Part shown: one piece after another, positions 55,373 through 62,558 of the stretch | Layout of the letters: each line of letters starts with the position of its first letter | Numbering within the stretch: the stretch's first letter is position 1 | From: Verrucomicrobiota bacterium | GTDB taxonomy: Bacteria > Verrucomicrobiota > Verrucomicrobiia > Verrucomicrobiales > DEV007 | Reading direction: 5' to 3' | Assembly: GCA_018970725.1 (NCBI GenBank) | Contig: JAGWVU010000012.1 | Coordinates: forward strand, 48,828 to 112,827 | Length of the DNA: 64,000 nt | Notes under the pieces: generated by a model | The model's input: the letters and a program-made list of their open reading frames with translations, nothing else | What the model was told of the DNA's origin: nothing | The model's database searches: none | Program-made: the position numbers and the translations under genes

Positions 55373-58090
55373 ATGAAGCCGATCTTTCTGTCTTCCATCT
55401 TTTTGTCGTTTCTCCGCGTCACCGCACCTGCCGCCGACAACGCATTCTTCGAATCCAAGGTGCTGCCCATTCTCCAGCAGCGTTGTTTTGAGTGCCACTC
55501 ACATGGCTCGAAGATCAAGGGAGGCCTTGCGCTCGATTCCCGCTCCGGTTGGGAACAGGGTGGCGAGAGCGGACCTGCGATCCAACCCGGTGACTTGGAC
55601 ACAAGCTTGCTTATCAAAGCCATCCGTTACTCGGATGCGGACTATGAAATGCCGCCCAAAGGCAAAATCCCGGCAAGCGAGATCGCCATCCTCGAGGAAT
55701 GGGTGAAAAGCGGTGCGCACGACCCGCGCGTCTCCGGCACCTCCAAGACGAAAAAAGGCATCGACCTCGCCGAAGGCCGGAAGTTCTGGGCCTTCCAGCC
55801 CGTCCGCAATCCCTCGCCACCCAAGATCCAAAATACGTCGTGGCCGCTCGACCCTATCGATCACTTCATCCGAGCAAAACAGGAGCCCAAAGGCCTCCAG
55901 CCTGCCTCCGATGCTGCACGCCACATCTGGCTGCGCCGCGTGTCACTCGATCTCACCGGCCTGCCGCCCGCCGAGGAGGATGTGCGGGCTTTTGAGAGCG
56001 ACACCACGCCACAGGCATTTGAAAAGGTGGTGGACCGCCTTCTCAACTCCAAAGCTTACGGCGAGCGCTGGGCGCGGCATTGGCTCGATCTCACCGGTTA
56101 TGCTGACATGATGGGCACGTCCAACAACGTCTATGCTGAGCATGCTTGGCGGTATCGCGACTACTTGATCCATGCCTTCAACGCAGACAAACCCTTCGAC
56201 GAGTTCATTCGGGAACAGATCGCGGGAGATTTGATGCCCGCAAAGTCTGTCGAAGATCGTGCTGAGAACATCACCGCCACCGGCTTCCTCATGGTGGGCG
56301 ACATCGAGATCGTGAATCCCGACAAGGCGAAGATGGAGACCGATCACATCGACTCTCAAATGATCAAGATCGGCCAGGCCTTCATGGGCCTCACCCTCGG
56401 CTGCGTCCGCTGTCACGATCACAAGTTCGATCCCATCGGCCTGGAGGACTATTATGGCATCGCCGGGATGCTGCGCAGCTCACCCTCCTCGCACAAAATG
56501 CCGGACATGGGCGTCTGGAGCCGGCTCAACAGCACCGTGCTGCCGGAGACACCCGCCCAGCTCGCCGCACGGAAAAAACTCGAAGCCGAGAACGAGCAGC
56601 GCATCGCCGATTGGAAGGCCGAACAGAAGAAGCTCACCGAAGAAAAGGCCGCCGTGACAAAACAACTCGCCGCTCTTGGCAAACCCACAGCGCCAGCATC
56701 AAAAGTCGTCGCCGCTACGGACAACGCCGAGCGTGAAACAACCAAACCGGTTTTTCCCACAGATTCAGGGAAGCCACAGATTGAAAAAACCTCTGCAAAT
56801 CAAACTAGCATCTCGAAGGCCTCGACTCCGAGCAGCAAAGATGCCGAAGGCATCAAAGCCATTAGCCGGGGGTTGAGCGCAGCGACACCCCCGGACAGCC
56901 GCGCCAACGGAACCGACCCCGGCAGGGGTCGAAGCAAGTCCGCCGACAAAGACGCCCTCACCAAACGCCGCGATGAACTCGACGCCCAGCTCAAGAAAAT
57001 CGCCGCCGACATCCAGCACGCCGAATTCTTCAAGGACAAGACTCCGCGAGCCTTTGCCATGAGCGATGGGGCGCAGCCCGCTGACATGCCCATCTATGTG
57101 CGCGGCAATCCGTATGCGCCGAGCACCGTGGTGCCGCGCGGCGTCGTTCGCGTGGCGTCGTGGGACAAGCCTCCCGCCATCCCCGCCGGTCAAAGCGGCC
57201 GCCTACAGCTCGCGGACTGGCTGGCGGACGAGCGCAACCCTCTCACCGCCCGGGTGACGGTGAACCGCATCTGGCAAAAGCTCTTTGGCACCGGCATCGT
57301 GCCCAGCGTGGACTACTTCGGCGCTCGCGGTGATGTGCCCACGCATCCGGAGCTGCTCGATCACCTCGCCACTCGCTTCATGCAGGGCGGGTGGTCGCAG
57401 AAGACCTTCCTCCGCGCGCTCGTGCTCAGTCGCACTTATCGTCTCAGCAGCGCCAACGCCGCGGCGGCGATGAAGCTCGACCCCGAGAACAAGCTCTACT
57501 GGCGCATGAACCGCCAGCGCCTCGACGCCGAGGCCCTGCGCGATTCCCTGCTCGCCATCAGCGGGGAACTCACCCGCGACAGCGGCGGCCCCGCGCTCGT
57601 GATGGAAAAGGCCGAGAACTGTGGGGCGCTCGCGTTGAAAGGCGTCAATCCGCCGACCTACGCGCACAAGGTGCCGCGTCCCTCCCAAGAGTTCGAGCGC
57701 ACGATCTACCTGCCCGTGTTTCGCAATAACTTCGCCGGACCCGATCGTCTGCGTGGCGTCTTCGACTTCATCAACCCCGCTATGACCGCTGGCGAGAGGC
57801 CCCAAACCGTCGTCCCCACGCAGTCGCTTTTCTTGCTGAACAACGATCTTATCCGCAAACGCGCCTTCGCCCTCGCGAAGTCCCTGCTCGCCGCCGAGAA
57901 GAACGAACTCGCCCGTCTGGAGACCTTGTGGCTGCGCACGCTCAACCGCCCCATCACCTCCACCGAGCGCGACGAAGCCATCTCCCTGCTAGAGGCCGTC
58001 ACGCCGCCAGGCAAGCCCGCCGGCCCGGTCCAGTGGACCGAACTCTGTCACAGTCTGCTCGCCTCAAACGAGTTCGTGTTTCGTTTATGA
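55373..58090 (+). CDS. PSCyt1-DUF1549-DUF1553 (PSD1) exported cytochrome protein with repeat-derived insert
   Basis: 905 residues. Signal peptide KPIFLSSIFLSFLRVTAPAA is written by a copy of a dispersed DNA repeat. PSCyt1 heme CFECH (38-42); DUF1549 (about 150-360; LTGLPPAEED, YGERWARHWLDLTGYAD) with CVRCHDHKFDPI (344-355); a charged coiled-coil linker (about 400-545); DUF1553 (about 615-900; NPLTARVTVNRIWQKLFGTG, VPTHPELLDHLA). Residues about 490-520 (GLSAATPPDSR) are encoded by a three-hairpin REP-like insert kept in frame. Three bases after gntR. Shorter than the paralogue at 41629 because the beta-rich insert is absent. Confidence 0.92.
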   Translation: MKPIFLSSIFLSFLRVTAPAADNAFFESKVLPILQQRCFECHSHGSKIKGGLALDSRSGWEQGGESGPAIQPGDLDTSLLIKAIRYSDADYEMPPKGKIPASEIAILEEWVKSGAHDPRVSGTSKTKKGIDLAEGRKFWAFQPVRNPSPPKIQNTSWPLDPIDHFIRAKQEPKGLQPASDAARHIWLRRVSLDLTGLPPAEEDVRAFESDTTPQAFEKVVDRLLNSKAYGERWARHWLDLTGYADMMGTSNNVYAEHAWRYRDYLIHAFNADKPFDEFIREQIAGDLMPAKSVEDRAENITATGFLMVGDIEIVNPDKAKMETDHIDSQMIKIGQAFMGLTLGCVRCHDHKFDPIGLEDYYGIAGMLRSSPSSHKMPDMGVWSRLNSTVLPETPAQLAARKKLEAENEQRIADWKAEQKKLTEEKAAVTKQLAALGKPTAPASKVVAATDNAERETTKPVFPTDSGKPQIEKTSANQTSISKASTPSSKDAEGIKAISRGLSAATPPDSRANGTDPGRGRSKSADKDALTKRRDELDAQLKKIAADIQHAEFFKDKTPRAFAMSDGAQPADMPIYVRGNPYAPSTVVPRGVVRVASWDKPPAIPAGQSGRLQLADWLADERNPLTARVTVNRIWQKLFGTGIVPSVDYFGARGDVPTHPELLDHLATRFMQGGWSQKTFLRALVLSRTYRLSSANAAAAMKLDPENKLYWRMNRQRLDAEALRDSLLAISGELTRDSGGPALVMEKAENCGALALKGVNPPTYAHKVPRPSQEFERTIYLPVFRNNFAGPDRLRGVFDFINPAMTAGERPQTVVPTQSLFLLNNDLIRKRAFALAKSLLAAEKNELARLETLWLRTLNRPITSTERDEAISLLEAVTPPGKPAGPVQWTELCHSLLASNEFVFRL
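55382..55407 (-). repeat. Dispersed repeat copy A (GACAAAAAGAT type), inside a signal-peptide coding region
   Basis: On the minus strand it reads GACAAAAAGATGGAAGACAG followed by AAAGAT. It matches 23 of 26 bases with copy C at 58929-58954. On the plus strand it encodes the hydrophobic core (IFLSSIFLS) of the PSD1 signal peptide. Confidence 0.7.
56840..56930. repeat. REP-like triple-hairpin element inside the PSD1 coding sequence
   Basis: Three hairpins in a row: GATGCC-GAA-GGCATC (56840-56854), CCGGGGGT ... ACCCCCGG (56866-56873 with 56887-56894, loop with GAGCGCAGCGAC) and GACCCC-GGCA-GGGGTC (56915-56930). The region is read through in frame as about 30 extra residues in the linker before DUF1553. 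The central hairpin with its GAGCGCAGCGA loop is of the sort dispersed as REP elements in other genomes. No transposase is in the window. Confidence 0.72.
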
Positions 58091-58123
58091 CAAAAAGATT
58101 GGAGACAAAAATAACCAATCTTT
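58089..58123 (+). repeat. Dispersed repeat copy B, left flank of the GxxExxY gene, with hairpin
   Basis: GACAAAAAGATTGGAGACA (58089-58107) is exactly repeated in inverted orientation at 58936-58954 on the other side of the GxxExxY gene. It begins inside the stop codon of the PSD1 gene. AAAGATTGG (58094-58102) also pairs with CCAATCTTT (58115-58123) to give a 9-bp hairpin. Confidence 0.78.
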
Positions 58124-58140
58124 GAGCCCACCTGACTCAC

Positions 58141-58929
58141 ATGCCCATCAGTCCATCCATCACCACAAGACGCCTCTCCCAAAAAGAGTTCGGTGCGCTT
58201 GCTTATGAGGTGATGGAGCATGTCTTCGCGATTCATGGCGATTTCGGGCACTTCTTTGACGAAAAGATTTACAAGAAAGAGTTGGCTGCGCGAATGAAGG
58301 GCGTTCTGCTGGAGGTGTCCGTGGACGTTGTTCATGGCACCTTTTTCAAGCGCTACTTTGCCGATGTCATTGTTCATGATGGCGGATTGTTTGAGTTCAA
58401 GGCCGCAGACGCCATTCATTCCAAACATCGCGGGCAGACAATTCACTACCTGCTGCTCTTCAACCTCGCTCACGGAAAGCTTGTCAATGTGCGCACAGAA
58501 GAAGTGAAGCATGAGTTTGTGAACTGCCATCGCCGCCTGGCCGACCTTCGCAATCCCACCATCATTGATGAGGCGTGGGACCGACATACGACAGGCGCTG
58601 AAGCATTCCGAGATACGCTCGCGACGCTCGTTCAAGATTGGGGCACTGGACTCGACATCGCACTCTACGAGGAGGGCCTGGAACACTTCTTTAACCAAGC
58701 GCATCCTTTAGATCCCACTGTCCCAGTGTTTGGCAAAAGTGGTCATCTTGCCGATCAGCGCATGAGGCTGGTTGCTCCAGAAGCAGCCTTCAAGCTCTCC
58801 ACCTTCTCCGAACCATCAGACAACCTCCTCACGAACGCCCGCAAGCTTCTTCGTCACACCCCTCTCAAAGCCATCCAATGGGCAAATCTCACCCAAGACA
58901 AAATCACCCTCACCACAATCCAACCCTGA
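58141..58929 (+). CDS. GxxExxY-family protein (PD-(D/E)XK nuclease-like), extended form
   Basis: 262 residues. The first 125 match the GxxExxY family (PDDEXK_3): FGALAYEVMEHVFAIHGDFG (in place of GxxExxY), RYFADVIVHDGGLFEFKAAD with the Asp...Glu-x-Lys set, and HRGQTIHYLLLFNLAHGKLVNV. The C-terminal 130 residues are an added region I do not recognise. Members are often found wedged into unrelated operons, as here between a PSD1 and a DUF1501 gene. It is visibly AT-richer than its neighbours and is bracketed by inverted repeats, which points to recent insertion. Function unknown. Confidence 0.82.
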   Translation: MPISPSITTRRLSQKEFGALAYEVMEHVFAIHGDFGHFFDEKIYKKELAARMKGVLLEVSVDVVHGTFFKRYFADVIVHDGGLFEFKAADAIHSKHRGQTIHYLLLFNLAHGKLVNVRTEEVKHEFVNCHRRLADLRNPTIIDEAWDRHTTGAEAFRDTLATLVQDWGTGLDIALYEEGLEHFFNQAHPLDPTVPVFGKSGHLADQRMRLVAPEAAFKLSTFSEPSDNLLTNARKLLRHTPLKAIQWANLTQDKITLTTIQP

Positions 58930-58954
58930 TTTTTCTGTCTCCAATCTTTTTGTC
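58930..58954 (-). repeat. Dispersed repeat copy C, right flank of the GxxExxY gene
   Basis: On the minus strand GACAAAAAGATTGGAGACAG then AAAAA. Inverted relative to copy B (first 19 bases identical) and parallel to copy A. It starts directly after the GxxExxY stop codon and ends 3 bases before the ATG of the DUF1501 gene, so it forms that gene's entire leader. Confidence 0.78.
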
Positions 58955-58957
58955 GCC

Positions 58958-60352
58958 ATGAACTCCATCCTCACCCGCCGCCAAATCCTCCAGCGCACCG
59001 CCTGCGGCTTCGGTGCCCTCGCTTTGAATGACATCGCCCGCGCGGCCTCAAACCCCCTCGCGGCACGCATCCCCGGCATGGTGCCCAAGGCAAAGCGCGT
59101 CATCTTTCTCTTCATGGGCGGTGGTCCCTCGCAGATGGATCTTTTTGACCCGAAGCCTTTCATCGAGCGCAAGCACGGGCAGAAGATTGATTCACCGCTC
59201 CGCAAAGAAGTCACACAGATCGGCACGGATCAATTCCTCGCGCTGAAGGCCATGGCTCCGGTGCGTCCGCGCGGACAGAGCGGCATGATGATCTCCGACT
59301 TGATGCCTCATCTCGCCACCGTGGCGGACGACATCTGCCTGCTGCGCGGCATGAACGCCGACAACCCGCAGCACGCCGGTGCGACACTGCAGTTCCACAC
59401 CGGCACCTTCTCCGAAGTGCGTCCCTCCATGGGCGCATGGGTCAGCTACGGCCTCGGCACCGAGAACGCGAACCTGCCCAGCTTTGTCAGCATCCAGGGC
59501 GGCGGCGTACGGGAATACGGCTCCGCCTTCCTGCCTGCGATCCATCAGGGCACCAAGCTCACCGTGCCGCTCGATAGCAAATCGCTGCCCGTTGAAAACC
59601 TCCGCAATGTCTCCGAAACCGACGCCATCCAGCGGCAGCGCATGGATTTCATGGCCCGGATGAACCGCCGTCTCATCGGCGACCTCGGAGGCGATTCCGC
59701 GATGGAAGGCATGATCCAGAACATGGAACTCGCCGCCCGCATGCAGCTCACCACCCCGCAGATCGTGGACCTCTCGAAGGAGAGCAAAGCCACGCTCGAT
59801 CTCTACGGCGTCGATGGCAAGGACACGAACACCTTTGGCCGCGCCTGCCTGCTCGCCCGCAAACTGAGCGAAGCCGGCGTGCGCTTTGTGCAGGTCAGCA
59901 CCGGCGGCTGGGATCATCATGGCGACATCCGCGGCAATCTGCCCAAGCTCTGCGGCCAGACCGATCAACCCATCGCCGCGCTGCTGAAGGATCTCAAATC
60001 TCGCGGCTTGCTGGAGGACACGCTAGTCCTCTGGAGCGGCGAGTTTGGGCGCACGCCGTGGAGCCAGGACCTCAGCGGCAAATCGCCCATCGACAAGCAC
60101 GGCCGCGAGCACCAGCCCGAGAGCTTCTGCGCCTGGATGGCCGGCGGCGGCGTCAAGGCCGGCCTCACCTACGGTGACACCGACGACATGGGCTACCGCG
60201 TCCTCAACGGCAAGATCCACATCCACGATCTCCACGCCACGATGCTGCACCTGCTCGGCATCGACCACCTCACGCTCACCGCCCGCCACCTCGGCCGCGA
60301 TTTCCGGCTGACCGATGTCTATGGCGAAGTGGTGAAGGAGATTCTCGCGTAG
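58958..60352 (+). CDS. Tat-exported DUF1501 protein (second copy)
   Basis: 464 residues from ATG 58958. N-terminal TRRQILQRTACGFGALALND is a Tat-like signal. The alkaline-phosphatase-like core has RVIFLFMGGGPSQMDLFDPK, GEFGRTPWSQD, DKHGREHQPESFCAWMAGGG, HATMLHLLGIDHL and GRDFRLTDVYGEVVKEIL. Partner of the PSD1 gene at 55373, from which it has been separated by the inserted GxxExxY gene. It resembles the protein at 44951 in order of motifs but is clearly diverged. Confidence 0.93.
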   Translation: MNSILTRRQILQRTACGFGALALNDIARAASNPLAARIPGMVPKAKRVIFLFMGGGPSQMDLFDPKPFIERKHGQKIDSPLRKEVTQIGTDQFLALKAMAPVRPRGQSGMMISDLMPHLATVADDICLLRGMNADNPQHAGATLQFHTGTFSEVRPSMGAWVSYGLGTENANLPSFVSIQGGGVREYGSAFLPAIHQGTKLTVPLDSKSLPVENLRNVSETDAIQRQRMDFMARMNRRLIGDLGGDSAMEGMIQNMELAARMQLTTPQIVDLSKESKATLDLYGVDGKDTNTFGRACLLARKLSEAGVRFVQVSTGGWDHHGDIRGNLPKLCGQTDQPIAALLKDLKSRGLLEDTLVLWSGEFGRTPWSQDLSGKSPIDKHGREHQPESFCAWMAGGGVKAGLTYGDTDDMGYRVLNGKIHIHDLHATMLHLLGIDHLTLTARHLGRDFRLTDVYGEVVKEILA

Positions 60353-60382
60353 GCGCAGGCACAGGCACCCGAGATAAAGCAG

Positions 60383-60420
60383 GAGAATGGCTTCAGTCAT
60401 TCTCTCGCACTCATTTTTTT
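60383..60420 (+). terminator. Possible weak terminator after DUF1501
   Basis: GAGAATG (60383-60389) pairs with CATTCTC (60398-60404) around an 8-base loop; a run of seven Ts lies at 60414-60420, nine bases beyond the stem. The separation of stem and T-run makes it a poor intrinsic terminator. Confidence 0.35.
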
Positions 60421-60445
60421 GCCCGTCTCCATTTTGAAGCAACCG

Positions 60446-62104
60446 ATGAAACGCTTCCTCTCCCTCCTCACCGCCCTGCTGCTCGCGCCACTGGCCGCGC
60501 TCCAGGCCGCCGCGCCCGACGTTTTCAACATCACGACCTACGGCGCCAAGGGCGACGGCAAGACGATCAACACCTCCGCGATCCAGAAAGCCATCGACGC
60601 CTGCCATGCTGTCGGCGGAGGCTCGGTCCTCGTACCCAGTGGGGTGTTCTTGTCCGGTTCGCTGCGATTGAAGAGCCGGGTCACTTTGAACATCGAGAAA
60701 GATGGTGTCTTGCAGGCAAGCCCGAAGATCGGGGATTATGCGGATGACAACGCACCGATCCCCTATGGTGGCGTCTGGAAACATGCTGCCACCGAGTGGA
60801 AGCAGTGCCTGATTTACGCGGAGGGTGCCGATGAGATCGGCATCGAGGGTTCAGGGACGCTCGACGGCCAGGGCGGGAATGAGCGCAAAGTGTTCCCGAA
60901 CGCGAAGGACTCCCGCCGCCCCATGCTCGTGCGATTCGTCGGTTGCCGGAAGGTTACTGTGCGCGATGTGAAGCTGCTCGATCCCGCATCGTTCACGACT
61001 TTCTTTGTGCGCAGCGAGGACATCCTCATTGACCACGTCACGATCCGCAGCCGGCATTCGCCAAATGGCGACGGCCTTGATTTCGACGGTTGCAAGCGCG
61101 TCCGCATCAAAGACTGCGACATCGACGCCGGCGACGACGGCATTTCCCCCAAGGCTTTCCACCCCGACTGGCCGAATGAAGACTTCGAGGTCAGCGGCTG
61201 CCGCATCACCTCACGCTGGTGTGCAATCCGCATCGGCGCGGAATCCATTGGGGCGAGCCGGCGCCTGAACGTGCGTGACTGCGTCTTCACGCAGTGCCAG
61301 GGCGGCATCAAAATCGAGTCGTGCGAGGGGGCGCTTTTCGAGGACCTTTCATTTTCCGGCATCGAGATGAAACAGGTTTGCCAGCCTTTCATGGTGCTGG
61401 CTTCCCGATTTTCCTTCAGCGCCCATGGCAAGTCGGTACGCCCCCCGGCGGGTCGGATTCGCAACGTGCGGTTCGCGGATATCCGGGCGGTCGCGGGTGT
61501 GGGAGACGATGTCGGATTCCAGAGTAAAAGTGGAAAAGACGATCCTTTCGAGCGCCTGTGCTCGGCGGTTGTTTCGCGCCCAGGGACGCGCATTGAGGAC
61601 GTGTCATTCACCAATATCGACCTCACGTTCCCCGGCGACGGCACGGCGGAGCAGGCGTCGCGTCTGGACGTGGGCGAGCTACTGGAGTCATCCAGCTATG
61701 TGAAGTGGGCCATGCCTTTCGACGGCGAACTGCCCGCCTCGGCGCTCTATCTGCGCCACGTCAAAGGCGTGCGCCTGGAGAACGTGCGATTCGCCGTGGA
61801 GAAGCCCGACGCCCGAGCCTTCATTGCCGGGGACGACGTGCAAGGCCTGACGCTGCAAGGCGTCGTCGCCCGTGCTCCCGCACCGGTGCCCGGCCTCGCG
61901 AAACTCGCCGACAGCAAGGACGCGACCGAGAAGGACTGCCGCGTGGAATGTGGCACGTCTGTGCCGGTGTTCATCGCTCCGACGACGGAAGAACTGCGCC
62001 GCCTTGCTGAGCTACGCACGCGTTCCGCCTCACTCGACCGCGAAATGCAGGAGAAGGCCGATCAATTCGATGCGGAAGCCAGGAGGGACTCCAAAACTAA
62101 GTAA
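60446..62104 (+). CDS. Secreted GH28-like right-handed beta-helix protein
   Basis: 552 residues from ATG 60446. Signal peptide MKRFLSLLTALLLAPLAALQ. The helix starts with the pectate-lyase/GH28 entry YGAKGDGKTINTSAIQKAID and GGGSVLVPSGVFLSGSLRLK. The GH28 acidic sites are partly present: NGDGLDFDG and DAGDDGIS. The His of the canonical G-H-G motif is not seen (SRWCAIRIGAES stands there), so activity on polygalacturonan is uncertain and another glycan is possible. The last 40 residues are a charged helix. Transcribed with the glycosidase downstream. Confidence 0.83.
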   Translation: MKRFLSLLTALLLAPLAALQAAAPDVFNITTYGAKGDGKTINTSAIQKAIDACHAVGGGSVLVPSGVFLSGSLRLKSRVTLNIEKDGVLQASPKIGDYADDNAPIPYGGVWKHAATEWKQCLIYAEGADEIGIEGSGTLDGQGGNERKVFPNAKDSRRPMLVRFVGCRKVTVRDVKLLDPASFTTFFVRSEDILIDHVTIRSRHSPNGDGLDFDGCKRVRIKDCDIDAGDDGISPKAFHPDWPNEDFEVSGCRITSRWCAIRIGAESIGASRRLNVRDCVFTQCQGGIKIESCEGALFEDLSFSGIEMKQVCQPFMVLASRFSFSAHGKSVRPPAGRIRNVRFADIRAVAGVGDDVGFQSKSGKDDPFERLCSAVVSRPGTRIEDVSFTNIDLTFPGDGTAEQASRLDVGELLESSSYVKWAMPFDGELPASALYLRHVKGVRLENVRFAVEKPDARAFIAGDDVQGLTLQGVVARAPAPVPGLAKLADSKDATEKDCRVECGTSVPVFIAPTTEELRRLAELRTRSASLDREMQEKADQFDAEARRDSKTK

Positions 62105-62118
62105 CAACACCTTGTCGC

Positions 62119-62187
62119 ATGAAAGCCACGCTCACACTTCTAACCGCCCTGCAGGCTTCGCTACGCTCACTCAAAACTGAAGACTAA
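62119..62187 (+). pseudogene. Truncated signal-peptide remnant (22 codons)
   Basis: ATG AAA GCC ACG CTC ACA ... reads MKATLTLLTAL, the same opening as the signal peptides at 60446 and 62559, then diverges (QASLRSLKTED) and stops. It looks like the decapitated start of a lost exported-protein gene. Its end (AAAACTGAAGACTAAA) is a heptad-like stretch. Confidence 0.5.
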
Positions 62188-62190
62188 ATT

Positions 62191-62358
62191 ATGAATATGA
62201 ACACCAAAAATGATTCAGGCCATCCGGACACCAAGTGGATAAATGCCATCCTCAATGTCGGTCGAGTTTTCAATTCCTTCTTTGTCGGCGCTGCATTGCT
62301 CGTCGGGCTAGACCTATTTCAACTTGGGTCTCGGCACTTGTTACTCAGCGGAGCCTGA
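62191..62358 (+). CDS. Possible small membrane protein (55 residues)
   Basis: ATG 62191 to TGA 62356-62358. The first 20 residues are polar (MNMNTKNDSGHPDTKWINAI); a hydrophobic segment follows (about 21-45; FNSFFVGAALLVGLDLFQLG). No family recognised. It sits in an AT-richer gap of about 450 bases between the GH28-like gene and the glycosidase. An overlapping 87-codon frame at 62235-62498 is less protein-like. It may be chance. Confidence 0.35.
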   Translation: MNMNTKNDSGHPDTKWINAILNVGRVFNSFFVGAALLVGLDLFQLGSRHLLLSGA

Positions 62359-62420
62359 ATGTTGATCCTGCTCGGTCTCCTTTGAAGCTGCGTCGTTTCG
62401 GTTATAAACATGCTCTTCTT

Positions 62421-62516
62421 GAGGGTTATTACCCTCGAGACAGCTTTGCGAGAGGTGCAGGGCTCAAACAGTCTGGCGACGGACACGAAGTAAAATGATA
62501 CCTCTTAACCAAGAGG
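62421..62516. repeat. Two tetraloop hairpins in gene-poor gap
   Basis: GAGGGT-TATT-ACCCTC (62421-62436) and CCTCTT-AACC-AAGAGG (62501-62516). Neither is followed by a T-run. They lie in the 200 bases before the glycosidase start, which otherwise holds nothing I recognise. Confidence 0.4.
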
Positions 62517-62558
62517 ATGCGCAAGTCGTTGATGTGTAAGTCAAGTTGCCATAACACC

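Noticed and set aside
58094..58123. Hairpin after the PSD1 stop considered as a terminator
   Set aside because: The 9-bp stem is AT-rich and no T-run follows; better explained as part of the dispersed repeat flanking the GxxExxY gene.
62235..62498. 87-codon plus-strand frame in the AT-richer gap
   Set aside because: No signal, fold or family resemblance, and it overlaps the slightly more plausible 55-codon frame; not annotated as a gene.
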